Positions 54,931-64,000 of a DNA stretch of 64,000 nucleotides are shown in pieces. Origin of the DNA: Streptomyces sp. V3I7 (GTDB taxonomy: Bacteria; Actinomycetota; Actinomycetes; Streptomycetales; Streptomycetaceae); contig NZ_JAUSZK010000001.1 of NCBI RefSeq assembly GCF_030817495.1, positions 4,815,001 to 4,879,000 of the forward strand. The letters are read 5' to 3'. Under the pieces are notes generated by a model. That model was given only the letters and a program-made list of their open reading frames with translations. It searched no databases and was not told the DNA's origin. The translations under genes and the position numbers were made by a program. The stretch's first letter is position 1. Every line of letters starts with the position of its first letter.

Positions 54931-55767
54931 ATGGCGAACTACACCGCCGCTGACGTCAAGAAGCTCCGCGAGCTCACCGGCGCCGGCATGATGGACTGCA
55001 AGAAGGCGCTGGACGAGGCCGAGGGCAACGTCGAGAAGGCCGTCGAGGCGCTCCGCATCAAGGGCCAGAAGGGCGTCGCCAAGCGCGAGGGCCGCTCCGC
55101 CGAGAACGGCGCCGTGGTCTCGATCATCGCCGACGACAACTCCTCCGGCGTCCTCGTCGAGCTGAAGTGCGAGACGGACTTCGTCGCCAAGGGTGACAAG
55201 TTCCAGGCCGTGGCCAACGCCATCGCCGAGCACGTCGCCAAGACCGCCCCGGCCGACCTCGAGGCCCTGCTCGCCTCCGAGATCGAGCCCGGCAAGACCG
55301 TCCAGGCGTTCGTGGACGAGGCCAACGCCAACCTGGGCGAGAAGATCGTCCTGGACCGCTTCGCGCAGTTCGCCGACGGTTTCGTGACGGTGTACATGCA
55401 CCGCACGATGCCCGACCTGCCCCCGCAGATCGGTGTCCTCGTCGAGCTGGACAAGCCGAACGCCGAGGTCGCCAAGGGCATCGCCCAGCACATCGCCGCC
55501 TTCGCGCCGAAGTACCTCTCCAAGGAGGACGTGCCGGCCGAGGTCATCGAGTCCGAGCGTCGCATCGCCGAGGAGACCACCCGCGCCGAGGGCAAGCCCG
55601 AGGCCGCGATCGCGAAGATCGTCGAGGGTCGCGTGAACGGCTTCTTCAAGGACGCCACGCTGCTCGGCCAGCCGTACGCGCTGGACAACAAGAAGTCGGT
55701 CCAGAAGGTTCTGGACGAGGCCGGTGTCACCCTGAAGCGCTTCACGCGTATCAAGGTCGGCATCTGA
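54931..55767 (+). CDS. tsf: translation elongation factor Ts
   Basis: EF-Ts (278 residues) is the nucleotide exchange factor for EF-Tu. The N-terminal UBA-like domain ADVKKLRELTGAGMMDCKKALDEAEGNVEKAVEALR is followed by the core KCETDFVAKGDKF, the central TDFV-type exchange motif and the dimer-like repeats. The length and both core subdomains are complete. The ATG start is standard. It follows rpsB as in almost all bacteria. Confidence 0.98.
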   Translation: MANYTAADVKKLRELTGAGMMDCKKALDEAEGNVEKAVEALRIKGQKGVAKREGRSAENGAVVSIIADDNSSGVLVELKCETDFVAKGDKFQAVANAIAEHVAKTAPADLEALLASEIEPGKTVQAFVDEANANLGEKIVLDRFAQFADGFVTVYMHRTMPDLPPQIGVLVELDKPNAEVAKGIAQHIAAFAPKYLSKEDVPAEVIESERRIAEETTRAEGKPEAAIAKIVEGRVNGFFKDATLLGQPYALDNKKSVQKVLDEAGVTLKRFTRIKVGI

Positions 55768-55870
55768 GTCCGTACCACGATCGACGCGCGACCCCTATAG
55801 GGTCGACAGCAGTCGTCCGCACACGCCGTCACAGTCCGGCACGTGACGGACGGCAGCAGATCTGACGAGG

Positions 55871-55924
55871 AGGCCATTGCCGCGTATGGGAGCGAAAAGC
55901 AACCCCACCGGCAATGGCCTTCTT
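55871..55924 (+). terminator. hairpin terminator between tsf and pyrH
   Basis: AGGCCATTGCCG (55871-55882) pairs with CGGCAATGGCCT (55909-55920), followed by TCTT. The 26-nt loop is rich in A. It lies 35 bp ahead of the pyrH start codon and may separate tsf from pyrH or act in attenuation. Confidence 0.75.
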
Positions 55925-55958
55925 CGTATGTGCACCACATGAAAGAGGCGGGATCCCC

Positions 55959-56717
55959 ATGACCACCAAGGCCCAGAAGAGCGACGACGGCAAAGTACGC
56001 GGCCGGTTTCTGCTGAAGCTGTCCGGAGAGGCCTTCTCCGGTGGCGGGGGCCTGGGCGTGGACCCCGACGTGGTGCACAAGATCGCCCGTGAGATCGCGG
56101 CCGTCGTGCGCGACGGTGCCGAGATCGCGGTCGTCATCGGCGGCGGCAACTTCTTCCGCGGCGCCGAGCTCCAGCAGCGCGGCATGGACCGCGCCCGGTC
56201 CGACTACATGGGCATGCTCGGCACCGTGATGAACTGCCTCGCCCTCCAGGACTTCCTGGAGAAGGAGGGCATCGACAGCCGCGTACAGACCGCCATCACC
56301 ATGGGCCAGGTCGCCGAGCCGTACATCCCGCTGCGCGCCATCCGGCACCTGGAGAAGGGCCGCGTGGTCATCTTCGGCGCCGGTATGGGCATGCCGTACT
56401 TCTCCACCGACACCACCGCCGCCCAGCGCGCCCTCGAGATCGACGCCGAGGCGCTCCTCATGGGCAAGAACGGCGTGGACGGTGTCTACGACGCCGACCC
56501 GAAGACCAACCCGGACGCCGTCAAGTTCGACTCCCTCGGCTACGGCGAGGTCATCACCCGCGAACTGAAGGTCGCCGACGCCACCGCCGTCACGCTGTGC
56601 CGCGACAACAGGCTTCCGATCCTCGTGTTCGAGCTCCTCGCGGAGGGCAATATCGCGCGGGCCGTCAAGGGTGAGAAGATCGGCACGCTCGTGGGAGATC
56701 AGGGCAGCCGGAACTGA
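55959..56717 (+). CDS. pyrH: uridylate kinase
   Basis: PyrH (252 residues) phosphorylates UMP to UDP in pyrimidine nucleotide synthesis. [11 protein letters not shown] is the ATP-binding start and [13 protein letters not shown] the substrate loop. [19 protein letters not shown] and [13 protein letters not shown] are conserved. ATG 55959 ([12 protein letters not shown]) has GAGG 11 bp upstream and is preferred over an upstream ATG at 55914 lying within the hairpin region. pyrH-frr-cdsA is the standard order. Confidence 0.97.
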   Translation: MTTKAQKSDDGKVRGRFLLKLSGEAFSGGGGLGVDPDVVHKIAREIAAVVRDGAEIAVVIGGGNFFRGAELQQRGMDRARSDYMGMLGTVMNCLALQDFLEKEGIDSRVQTAITMGQVAEPYIPLRAIRHLEKGRVVIFGAGMGMPYFSTDTTAAQRALEIDAEALLMGKNGVDGVYDADPKTNPDAVKFDSLGYGEVITRELKVADATAVTLCRDNRLPILVFELLAEGNIARAVKGEKIGTLVGDQGSRN

Positions 56718-56907
56718 CCGGCGCACCACGACCGTTCCACTGACAGCAGGTGTTGCCGTCCGTGGGACGGACGCAGCGGCCCCTGACCGGGGGATGGACA
56801 ATGTCCTGCCGGTCGGGAACCGTGCAGGAAGAAGACGCGACGCAGCCGGCCGCCGCCACCGACAGGCAACCGCAGCCGGGCCTACTCAAGACACGCAGGA
56901 GCAAGTG

Positions 56908-57465
56908 GTGATCGAAGAGACCCTCCTCGAGGCCGAGGAGAAGATGGAGAAGGCCGTCGTGGTCGCCAAGGAGGACTTCGCCGCGATCCGCACCGGGCGT
57001 GCGCACCCGGCGATGTTCAACAAGATCGTGGCCGACTACTACGGCGCGCTGACGCCGATCAACCAGCTGGCCTCGTTCTCCGTGCCGGAGCCGCGCATGG
57101 CCGTCGTGACCCCGTTCGACAAGAGCGCGCTGCGTAACATCGAGCAGGCGATCCGCGACTCCGACCTGGGCGTCAACCCCAGCAACGATGGCAACATCAT
57201 CCGTGTGGTGTTCCCCGAGCTGACCGAGGAGCGCCGCCGCGACTACATCAAGGTCGCCAAGGGCAAGGCCGAGGACGCCCGCGTCTCGATCCGCTCCGTG
57301 CGCCGCAAGGCCAAGGACGCCATCGACAAGCTGATCAAGGACGGCGAGGTCGGCGAGGACGAGGGCCGTCGTGCGGAGAAGGAGCTCGACGACACCACGG
57401 CGAAGTACGTCGCCCAGGTGGACGAGCTCCTGAAGCACAAGGAAGCGGAGCTGCTCGAGGTCTGA
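56908..57465 (+). CDS. frr: ribosome recycling factor
   Basis: RRF (185 residues) splits post-termination ribosomes together with [37 protein letters not shown] is domain [41 protein letters not shown] and the C-terminal helix are intact. Two GTG codons (56905, 56908) follow AGGAG; 56908 gives the standard 185-residue protein. Its stop overlaps the cdsA start by one base (TGATG). Confidence 0.97.
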   Translation: MIEETLLEAEEKMEKAVVVAKEDFAAIRTGRAHPAMFNKIVADYYGALTPINQLASFSVPEPRMAVVTPFDKSALRNIEQAIRDSDLGVNPSNDGNIIRVVFPELTEERRRDYIKVAKGKAEDARVSIRSVRRKAKDAIDKLIKDGEVGEDEGRRAEKELDDTTAKYVAQVDELLKHKEAELLEV

Positions 57466-58556
57466 TGAACGACTCTTCCTGGGGGCCGCCGCCACCGAGC
57501 GGGTACGTAGGGCCCACCGACCACGGGCCTGGCCACGACCAGGATGGCGACCGGGGGGCCGCTCGGCTGAGCGGCCCCTTGTTCCGAGACGAGCCGTTCC
57601 ACAGCGAGCCGTCCTACCAGGGCGCTCCGCACCACGACACGTTCCGCACCCAGAACCCGTCGGCCTACCCCCACGGAGGGGCGCCGCAGAATCCGGAGCC
57701 CATGCCCGACGCCCCGCAGCCGGTGCCCGCACCGCAGAAGAAGAGCGCGGGCCGGGACCTGGGAGCGGCCATAGGGGTCGGGGTCGGGCTCGGAGCGGTG
57801 ATCGTCGCGTCGCTGTTCATCGTCAAGGCCGTGTTCGTCGGCGTGATCGCGGTCGCCGTCGTGGTGGGCCTGTGGGAGCTGACCAGCAGACTCCAGGAGC
57901 GCAAGGAGATCAAGGCGCCCCTGGTCCCGCTGGCGGTCGGCGGCGCCGCGATGGTGGTCGCCGGATACGTCCGGGGCGCCGAGGGCGCCTGGATCGCCAT
58001 GGCGCTCACCGCGCTGGCCGTCCTGGTCTGGCGTATGACGGAACCGCCCGAGAACTACCTCAGAGACGTCACGGCAGGCGTCTTCGCGGCGTTCTACGTG
58101 CCGTTCCTGGCCACGTTCGTGGCGATGATGCTGGACGCCCACGACGGCTCGTGGCGCGTGCTGACCTTCCTGATCCTGACGGTCGTCAGCGACACGGGCG
58201 CGTACGCCGTCGGCTGGCGCTTCGGCAGGCACAAGCTCGCCCCGCGCATCAGCCCCGGCAAGACCCGCGAGGGCCTGCTCGGCGCGATCGCCTTCGCGAT
58301 GGTGGCGGGCGCGCTGTGCATGCAGTTCCTCATCGACGACGGCACCTGGTGGCAGGGCCTGCTCCTGGGCCTCGCGGTAGCGGTCAGCGCCACGCTCGGC
58401 GACCTCGGCGAGTCGATGATCAAGCGGGACCTCGGCATCAAGGACATGGGCACGCTGCTGCCGGGCCACGGCGGCATCATGGACCGCCTGGATTCTTTGC
58501 TCCCCACGGCTCCGGTGGTGTGGCTGCTTCTGGTGATCTTCGTGGGGTCTGTGTAG
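57465..58556 (+). CDS. cdsA: phosphatidate cytidylyltransferase
   Basis: CdsA (363 residues) makes CDP-diacylglycerol, the precursor of all cell phospholipids, at the membrane. A disordered Pro/Gly/His-rich N-terminus of about 95 residues precedes eight hydrophobic segments. The family signature is complete: SATLGDLGESMIKRDLGIKD followed by PGHGGIMDRLDS. The long N-terminal extension is usual in Streptomyces. It completes the frr-cdsA coupling and is followed by a terminator. Confidence 0.96.
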   Translation: MNDSSWGPPPPSGYVGPTDHGPGHDQDGDRGAARLSGPLFRDEPFHSEPSYQGAPHHDTFRTQNPSAYPHGGAPQNPEPMPDAPQPVPAPQKKSAGRDLGAAIGVGVGLGAVIVASLFIVKAVFVGVIAVAVVVGLWELTSRLQERKEIKAPLVPLAVGGAAMVVAGYVRGAEGAWIAMALTALAVLVWRMTEPPENYLRDVTAGVFAAFYVPFLATFVAMMLDAHDGSWRVLTFLILTVVSDTGAYAVGWRFGRHKLAPRISPGKTREGLLGAIAFAMVAGALCMQFLIDDGTWWQGLLLGLAVAVSATLGDLGESMIKRDLGIKDMGTLLPGHGGIMDRLDSLLPTAPVVWLLLVIFVGSV

Positions 58557-58581
58557 GCGGGGCCTTGGAGTAGCCGGCTGT

Positions 58582-58613
58582 CGAGCCCCCGTCCATTTCT
58601 GGGCGGGGGCTCG
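58582..58613 (+). terminator. hairpin terminator after cdsA
   Basis: CGAGCCCCCG (58582-58591) pairs with CGGGGGCTCG (58604-58613), extended by inner CC/GG pairs. It starts 25 bp past the cdsA stop and isolates the P450 gene. Confidence 0.8.
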
Positions 58614-58731
58614 CTGCCTCCTCTTGCTTCACTGGCGTCGCCGAACCCGTATGCCGCAGCACAAATGGCCGCACCGGCCACCCGGCCCCACAGTCGGAAG
58701 ACGACTGTCGCCGTCGAGGAAGAGGTGCGCA

Positions 58732-60000
58732 ATGGCACTGGACTCCGCTCCTGCCTCCGGGCCTGCCCCCGAGGCGCCGCACCTTCCTCCCACGCCGCCA
58801 ACTCCACCGGACGTGCGGTTCTGGGCCGTCGATGACCTGCCCGCCCTCGACCCGGACCCGTTCCTCGACCAGCTGCTGCGGGAGGAGCCTGTCACGCGGA
58901 TCAAGTTGCCGCACGGTGAGGGCGAGGCCTGGCTGGTCACCCGGTACGAGGACGTCCGTTTCGTCACGTCCGACCCGCGCTTCTCGCGCGAGCAGGTCAT
59001 CGGGCGCCCGGTGACCAGCATGCGGCCGGAGCCGGTGGCGTCGCAGACGGCCGGGCTGCAGTACATCGACGCGCCCCGGCACAACCAACTGCGCCGGGTC
59101 GTCGCGCGGGCGTTCAACGGCAAGGCCATGCAGCGGCTGCGCCCGCTGGCCGAACGCCGGGCCGCGGAACTGCTCGACGGAATGGAGCGGGCGGGAGCGC
59201 CGGCCGACCTCATGGAGCATCTGCACGGACCGTTCCCCATCGCCGTCGTCCGCGACTTCCTCGGGGTCGACGAGAGCGACTGGCACCGCTGGGCCGAGAA
59301 GGGCGAGGCACTGCTGGCCGCGGGCGCGGACTCCGAGGAGCGTGGCCGCAAGGCGCGCGAGGCGACCCGCGCCCGGATCGTCGAGCTCCTGGAGCGCCGC
59401 CGCGAGGACCCGCGCGAGGACCTGGCCGGCGTGCTGGCGCAGGCGGCCGCCGCCGGGGAGATCACGGACGACGAGGCGATCTCGCTCGCGATGGCCATCC
59501 AGGTCAGCGGCGGCCACGCGGTCCGCAACAACAGCGGCTCCATGATGTACGCCCTGCTCACCCACCCCGACCAGCTCGCGAGGCTGCGCCGCGAACCGGA
59601 GCTCCTCCCGAAGGCCGTGGAGGAACTGTTCCGCTACGTCCCGCACCGCAACGGCGTCGGCATCCCCCGCATCGCCACCGAGGACGTCGAGGTCGGCGGC
59701 CAGCTGATCCGCGCCGGTGACGTGGTCTACAACGCGTACGTCGCCGCCAACCGCGACCCCGACGCCTTCCCCAACCCCGACGCCCTGGACTTCGACCGCA
59801 CCGGCGTCCCCCACCTCGCCTTCGGCCACGGCCCCCACCACTGCCTGGCCGCGATCATGGCCCGCATGGAGGCCGAGGTGATGATCACCGCCGTACTTGA
59901 CCGCTTCCCCGAGATCCGCCTCGCCGTGCCCCCGGGAGAGGTCGAGTTCCAGCGCCAGGGGCTCATTCGGGGGCCGAGGACGCTGCCGGTGACTTGGTAG
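58732..60000 (+). CDS. cytochrome P450, CYP158-like
   Basis: A 422-residue soluble P450. The heme-binding loop is FGHGPHHC with ligand Cys371, and the K-helix is [10 protein letters not shown]. The I-helix reads [14 protein letters not shown] (256-270) and lacks the usual acid-alcohol pair. The overall pattern matches what I recall of CYP158A (biflaviolin synthase): [53 protein letters not shown] and [15 protein letters not shown]158 usually sits beside a type III polyketide synthase, none of which is here. The ATG start has GAGG upstream. Confidence 0.88.
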   Translation: MALDSAPASGPAPEAPHLPPTPPTPPDVRFWAVDDLPALDPDPFLDQLLREEPVTRIKLPHGEGEAWLVTRYEDVRFVTSDPRFSREQVIGRPVTSMRPEPVASQTAGLQYIDAPRHNQLRRVVARAFNGKAMQRLRPLAERRAAELLDGMERAGAPADLMEHLHGPFPIAVVRDFLGVDESDWHRWAEKGEALLAAGADSEERGRKAREATRARIVELLERRREDPREDLAGVLAQAAAAGEITDDEAISLAMAIQVSGGHAVRNNSGSMMYALLTHPDQLARLRREPELLPKAVEELFRYVPHRNGVGIPRIATEDVEVGGQLIRAGDVVYNAYVAANRDPDAFPNPDALDFDRTGVPHLAFGHGPHHCLAAIMARMEAEVMITAVLDRFPEIRLAVPPGEVEFQRQGLIRGPRTLPVTW

Positions 60001-60074
60001 CCCGCGTCAGGCGCGCTCCCTCCCGGGCGACAGCCGCAGGTCACCCGATTTGGATCTGCGACACTGGTAGAACC

Positions 60075-61181
60075 ATGCCCAAGCCCGGAGAACTCACTTT
60101 CGTCGCCCCGCGCGGAGCCAAGCAGCCGCCGCGGCATCTTGCCGATCTCTCGCCCGCCGAGCGCAAGGAGGCCGTGGCCGCGATCGGGGAGAAGCCGTTC
60201 CGCGCCAAGCAGCTCGCGCAGCACTACTTCGCGCGGTACGCGCACGACCCGGCCGAGTGGACCGACATCCCGGCCGGCTCGCGCGGCAAGCTGCAGCAGG
60301 CGCTGCTGCCCGAGCTGATGACGACCGTCCGGCACCTGGAGACCGACCAGGGCGCCACGCGCAAGACACTGTGGCGGCTGTTCGACGGGACGCTCGTCGA
60401 GTCCGTGCTCATGCGCTACCCGGACCGGGTGACCATGTGCATCAGCTCCCAGGCCGGCTGCGGCATGAACTGCCCGTTCTGCGCGACCGGACAGGCCGGG
60501 CTGGACCGGAATCTGTCCACCGCCGAGATCGTTCACCAGATCGTGGACGGCATGCGCGCCCTCAGGGACGGCGACGTTCCCGGCGGGCCCGCGCGGCTGT
60601 CCAACATCGTCTTCATGGGCATGGGCGAGCCGCTCGCCAACTACAAGCGCGTCGTGGGTGCCATCCGCGCACTCACCGACCCGGCGCCGGACGGCCTCGG
60701 TCTGTCGCAGCGCGGCATCACCGTGTCGACCGTCGGCCTCGTCCCGGCGATCCACCGCTTCGCCGACGAGGACTTCAAGTGCCGCCTCGCCATCTCGCTG
60801 CACGCCCCCGACGACGAGCTGCGCGACACTCTCGTCCCCGTGAACACACGGTGGAAGGTGCGCGAGGTGCTCGACGCCGGGTTCGAGTACGCCGAGAAGT
60901 CCGGGCGCCGGCTGTCCATCGAGTACGCGCTCATCCGGGACATCAACGACCAGGCGTGGCGCGGCGACCGGCTCGGCCGGCTGCTCAAGGGCAGGCCCGT
61001 GCACGTCAACCTCATCCCGCTCAACCCGACGCCCGGCTCCAAGTGGACCGCCTCGCGGCCCGAAGACGAGAAGGCGTTCGTCGAGGCCATCGCGGCCCAC
61101 GGCGTGCCCGTCACCGTCCGCGACACCCGCGGTCAGGAGATCGACGGGGCCTGCGGACAGCTCGCGGCGACCGAGCGGTAG
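60075..61181 (+). CDS. rlmN: 23S rRNA / tRNA adenine-C2 methyltransferase, radical SAM
   Basis: RlmN (368 residues) methylates C2 of A2503 in 23S rRNA and A37 of some tRNAs by a radical mechanism. The 4Fe-4S cluster motif is Cys129-x3-Cys133-x2-Cys136 (CGMNCPFC). [24 protein letters not shown] and PLNPTPGS follow. The second reactive cysteine is Cys360 in GACGQL near the C-terminus, so both catalytic cysteines are present. The ATG start matches homologues ([10 protein letters not shown]). The thiamine riboswitch region begins about 90 bp after the stop. Confidence 0.97.
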   Translation: MPKPGELTFVAPRGAKQPPRHLADLSPAERKEAVAAIGEKPFRAKQLAQHYFARYAHDPAEWTDIPAGSRGKLQQALLPELMTTVRHLETDQGATRKTLWRLFDGTLVESVLMRYPDRVTMCISSQAGCGMNCPFCATGQAGLDRNLSTAEIVHQIVDGMRALRDGDVPGGPARLSNIVFMGMGEPLANYKRVVGAIRALTDPAPDGLGLSQRGITVSTVGLVPAIHRFADEDFKCRLAISLHAPDDELRDTLVPVNTRWKVREVLDAGFEYAEKSGRRLSIEYALIRDINDQAWRGDRLGRLLKGRPVHVNLIPLNPTPGSKWTASRPEDEKAFVEAIAAHGVPVTVRDTRGQEIDGACGQLAATER

Positions 61182-61271
61182 TTCCGGGGGCGCCCGCGGT
61201 GGTGGCCCCGCGAGCGGCTGGCGGTAGGCTGAGGGCGGCGCAATGCCGTACAACTTCATACATCGTCATAT

Positions 61272-61365
61272 TCCGACAGGGGAGCGCCACAGCGCTGAGA
61301 GTGCGGCACACAGGCCGCAGACCCTCTGAACCTCGCCCAGGTCATTCTGGGTAGGAAGTTCGGTC
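61272..61365 (+). promoter_or_regulatory. TPP (thi-box) riboswitch
   Basis: The conserved core is present in order: ACAGGGGAGC, GCTGAGAGTGCGG, CCGCAGACCCTCTGAACCT, then GGTCATTCTGGGTAGGAAGTTCGG. P1 can form between the TTCCGAC and the GTTCGG ends. It lies in the leader of thiB, so thiamine diphosphate should repress the transporter. A strong terminator follows 15 bp later. Confidence 0.95.
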
Positions 61366-61380
61366 ATCACTCAAGCTGTC

Positions 61381-61421
61381 GCGCCCTGTCCCGGCCCCCA
61401 CGCGGGGCCGGGACAGGGCGC
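61381..61421 (+). terminator. terminator of the TPP riboswitch expression platform
   Basis: A perfect 17-bp stem (61381-61397 with 61405-61421) and a 7-nt loop is followed by a CGTCTCTTCC tract and then the thiB ribosome site. Placed between aptamer and gene, it fits premature transcription termination when TPP is bound. An antiterminator pairing is not obvious by eye. Confidence 0.75.
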
Positions 61422-61457
61422 CGCGTCTCTTCCTGGCCAACCCCAGGAGGACAACCA

Positions 61458-62549
61458 GTGCACACCAAAACCCTCGTGGCCGCCGCGGTCGGCCTCGGCC
61501 TCGTCACGCTGTCCGCGTGCGGACCGACGGCGGGCAAGGACGACAAGACCGACCAGGGCGCCGCGGGCTCCAAGACGGTCACCCTCGTCAGCCACGACTC
61601 GTGGGCCGTCTCCAAGGACGTCCTCAAGGACTTCGAGAAGCAGTCCGGCTACAAGGTCACCGTCCTCAAGGACGGCGACGCCGGGCAGGCCGTCAACAAG
61701 GCGATCCTGACCAAGGACCACCCGCAGGGCGACGTCCTCTTCGGCGTCGACAACACCCTGCTGTCCCGCGCCCTCGACAACGGGCTGTTCCAGCCGTACC
61801 AGGCCAAGGGCTCCCAGCTGATCCAGCCTCAGTACCGGGCCGACGAGGACAAGCACCGGGTCACGCCCATCGACACCGGCGACATCTGCGTCAACTACGA
61901 CAAGGCGTACTTCAGCAAGCACAAGCTGACCCCGCCGAAGTCCTTCGCCGACCTGGCCAAGCCCGCGTACAAGAACCTCCTCGTCACCGAGAACGCCGCC
62001 ACCTCCTCGCCGGGCCTCGGCTTCCTGCTCGGCAGCGCCGCGAGCTACGGCGACCAGGGCTGGGAGGGCTACTGGAAGAAGCTCAAGGCCAACGGCGTCA
62101 AGGTCGTCGACAGCTGGGAGCAGGCCTACGACCAGGAGTTCTCCGGCTCCGCCGGCGGCAGGAAGGCGCACGGCGACCGGCCGCTCGTCGTCTCCTACGC
62201 CTCCTCCCCGCCCGCCGAGGTCATCTACGCCGACCCCAAGCCCAAGACCGCCCCCACCGGCGTGGCGAGCGGCACCTGCTTCCGGCAGACCGAGTACGCC
62301 GGACTGCTGAGCAACGCCCGCAACACCAAGGGCGGCAAGGCGCTGCTGGACTTCCTGCTGAGCCGCGAGTTCCAGAACGACATGCCGCTCAACATGTTCG
62401 TCTACCCCGTGGTCAAGGGGGCCCAGGTCCCCGCGGAGTTCCAGAAGTACGGCCCGCAGGCCAAGACTCCGCAGACCATGGCGCCCGACCGGATCGCCGC
62501 CAACCGCGACCAGTGGGTCAAGTCGTGGACGTCGCTCGTACTCAAGTAG
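61458..62549 (+). CDS. thiB: thiamine ABC transporter substrate-binding lipoprotein
   Basis: A 363-residue binding protein. The N-terminus MHTKTLVAAAVGLGLVTLSAC is a lipoprotein signal with a lipobox ending at Cys21, so it is tethered outside the membrane. Conserved segments include VTLVSHDSWAVSKDVLKDFEKQSG, GDVLFGVDNTLLSRAL and SSPGLGFLL. The family (Fe/thiamine/putrescine type) and the upstream TPP riboswitch together indicate thiamine or a phosphorylated form as ligand. The GTG start has AGGAGGA upstream. It is coupled to thiP downstream. Confidence 0.94.
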   Translation: MHTKTLVAAAVGLGLVTLSACGPTAGKDDKTDQGAAGSKTVTLVSHDSWAVSKDVLKDFEKQSGYKVTVLKDGDAGQAVNKAILTKDHPQGDVLFGVDNTLLSRALDNGLFQPYQAKGSQLIQPQYRADEDKHRVTPIDTGDICVNYDKAYFSKHKLTPPKSFADLAKPAYKNLLVTENAATSSPGLGFLLGSAASYGDQGWEGYWKKLKANGVKVVDSWEQAYDQEFSGSAGGRKAHGDRPLVVSYASSPPAEVIYADPKPKTAPTGVASGTCFRQTEYAGLLSNARNTKGGKALLDFLLSREFQNDMPLNMFVYPVVKGAQVPAEFQKYGPQAKTPQTMAPDRIAANRDQWVKSWTSLVLK

Positions 62550-64000
62550 CGGCCACGAGGCGGGGGAACGCGGCACGGCTCGGACTCATGGCCGGGCCGG
62601 TCGCGTTCTTCGCCGTCTTCTTCGCCTGGCCCGTCACCGCGATCGTCGCGCGCGGGCTCAAGGCCGACGGTGTCTGGCAGTTCGGGCGGATCGCGGACGT
62701 CGTGGCGCAGCCCGGCATCCGGCACGTGCTGTGGTTCACCACCTGGCAGGCGCTGGCCTCCACCGCGCTCACCCTGCTTCTCGCGCTGCCCGGCGCGTAC
62801 GTGTTCGCGCGGCTCGGCTTCCCGGGCAAACAGCTCCTGCGCGCGGTGGTCACGGTGCCGTTCGTGCTGCCGACGGTCGTCGTGGGCACGGCGTTCCTGG
62901 CGCTCGTCGGCCGCGGCGGACTGCTCGACGCGCTGTGGGGCGTACGGCTGGACACGACGGTGTGGGCGATCCTGCTCGCGCACGTCTTCTTCAACTACGC
63001 CGTCGTCGTACGGACGGTGGGCGGCCTGTGGTCCCAGCTCGACCCGCGGCAGGAGGAGGCCGCGCGGATGCTGGGCGCCTCCCCGTTGCGGGCCTGGCGC
63101 ACGGTGACCCTTCCAGCACTCGCCCCGGCCGTGGCCGCCGCCGCGCTGATGGTCTTCCTGTTCACCTTCACCTCCTTCGGCGTGGTCCAGATCCTCGGCG
63201 GCCCCGGGTTCTCGACCCTCGAAGTGGAGATCTACCGGCAGACGTCCGAGCTCTTCGACCTCTCCACGGCCGCCGTCCTCACGATCGTCCAGTTCGCGGC
63301 GGTCGGCGCCATCCTCGCCGTGCACGCCTGGACGGTGCGCCGCCGGGAGACCGCGCTGCGGCTGGTCGACGCCGCGGTCACGGCGCGCCGGCCGCGCGGA
63401 GCCGGGCAGTGGACGCTGCTGGCCGGCGTCCTCGCCACCGTCGCCCTCCTCCTGGTGCTGCCGCTCACCGTGCTGGTGGCGCGCTCCCTCGACGCCCCGG
63501 ACGTGGGCTACTACCGGGCGCTGACCCGCACGGACGGCGGCACGTTCCTGGTGGCGCCGATCTGGGCGATCGGGAACTCCCTCGAGTACGCCGCCGCCGC
63601 GACCGCCATCGCCGTCGTGATCGGCGCCCTCGCCGCGGCCGCGCTGGCCCGGCGGGACGCCGGCCGGATCGTACGGGGCTTCGACGCGCTGCTGATGCTG
63701 CCGCTCGGCGTCTCCGCCGTGACCGTCGGCTTCGGCTTCCTCATCGCGCTCGACCGGCCGCCGCTGGACCTGCGCCAGTCCTGGATCCTCGTCCCGCTCG
63801 CCCAGGCGCTGGTCGGCGTGCCCTTCGTCGTACGGTCCATGCTGCCCGTGCTGCGGGCGGTCGACGGACGACTGCGCGAGGCGGCGGCCGTGCTCGGGGC
63901 CTCGCCCTGGCGAGTGTGGCGCGAGGTGGATCTGCCGCTGGTGCGGCGGGCGCTGCTGATCGCCGCCGGGTTCGCGTTCGCCGTCTCGCTGGGGGAGTTC
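62525..64000 (+). CDS. thiP: thiamine ABC transporter permease, 5' part (cut by window end)
   Basis: The gene runs off the window end after at least 492 codons. LGLMAGPVAFFAVFFAWPVTAIV is helix 1. Two binding-protein-dependent transport segments are seen: EEAARMLGASPLRAWRTVTLP in the first half and REAAAVLGASPWRVWREVDLP in the second, so both permease domains are fused in one chain, as in ThiP. GTG 62525 overlaps thiB by 25 bp; ATG 62588 is a possible alternative start. The ATPase gene should follow outside the window. Confidence 0.9.
   Translation, partial: MDVARTQVAATRRGNAARLGLMAGPVAFFAVFFAWPVTAIVARGLKADGVWQFGRIADVVAQPGIRHVLWFTTWQALASTALTLLLALPGAYVFARLGFPGKQLLRAVVTVPFVLPTVVVGTAFLALVGRGGLLDALWGVRLDTTVWAILLAHVFFNYAVVVRTVGGLWSQLDPRQEEAARMLGASPLRAWRTVTLPALAPAVAAAALMVFLFTFTSFGVVQILGGPGFSTLEVEIYRQTSELFDLSTAAVLTIVQFAAVGAILAVHAWTVRRRETALRLVDAAVTARRPRGAGQWTLLAGVLATVALLLVLPLTVLVARSLDAPDVGYYRALTRTDGGTFLVAPIWAIGNSLEYAAAATAIAVVIGALAAAALARRDAGRIVRGFDALLMLPLGVSAVTVGFGFLIALDRPPLDLRQSWILVPLAQALVGVPFVVRSMLPVLRAVDGRLREAAAVLGASPWRVWREVDLPLVRRALLIAAGFAFAVSLGEF

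Overview
The window is a stretch of Streptomyces core chromosome. The evidence is the very high GC with almost saturated G/C third codon positions, the gene order (ddl-thiL-thiD-rpmB-recG-coaD-rpmF-rnc-mutM-smc-ftsY-amtB-glnK-glnD-ffh-rpsP-rimM-trmD-rplS-four sip genes-whiG-rpsB-tsf-pyrH-frr-cdsA), and Streptomyces developmental genes (whiG, nsdA). Nearly every gene can be named.

Layout. 1-9.4 kb: coenzyme F420 gene cofC, phospholipid precursor genes (acyltransferase, gpsA), ddl, thiamine salvage (thiL, thiD), rpmB and a DAK2/FakA-like kinase. 9.4-16.9 kb: recG, rsmD, coaD, a coiled-coil DivIVA-type protein, the DUF177-rpmF-rnc unit and mutM. 16.9-24.6 kb: a CAP-domain membrane protein, acylphosphatase, smc and the glucose permease glcP. 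24.7-31 kb: an NCS1 nucleobase permease, ftsY, a small Prim-Pol-like protein and nsdA. 31-39.6 kb: the nitrogen unit amtB-glnK-glnD behind GlnR boxes, ffh, a methyltransferase and a SprT-like protein. 39.8-50.9 kb: rpsP-khpA-rimM-trmD-rplS, four tandem type I signal peptidases, a Nudix enzyme, DUF2469, yraN, comM and dprA. 51-64 kb: whiG, a TetR regulator, an M23 peptidase, rpsB-tsf-pyrH-frr-cdsA, an orphan CYP158-like P450, rlmN, then a TPP riboswitch and terminator that precede a thiamine ABC transporter (thiB and the 5' part of thiP, cut by the window end).

How the genes fit together. Protein export has SRP (ffh), its receptor (ftsY) and four signal peptidases in one window. Ribosome synthesis and maturation is spread across rpmB, rpmF, rpsP, rplS, rpsB, tsf, frr, rimM, rsmD, rnc, rlmN and trmD. 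Ammonium sensing is amtB (transport), glnK (PII) and glnD (its modifier). Thiamine is covered by salvage kinases and riboswitch-controlled uptake.

The most unusual signal lies in the glnD-ffh gap. Two degenerate type I-E CRISPR repeats flank one 32-nt spacer. The spacer reads in frame as an Ffh peptide (GRLSEADMDAT) and aligns with codons 20-30 of the ffh gene that starts 160 bp downstream. Almost all differences are synonymous, and an AAG motif sits at the expected PAM position. No cas genes are present. Other unexplained structure includes two near-200-bp tandem duplications at gene 3' ends (after ftsY and after glnK), a complex RNA-fold element ahead of rimM, several clean operator-like palindromes, and short tandem repeats near whiG, in dprA and next to the M23 peptidase gene.
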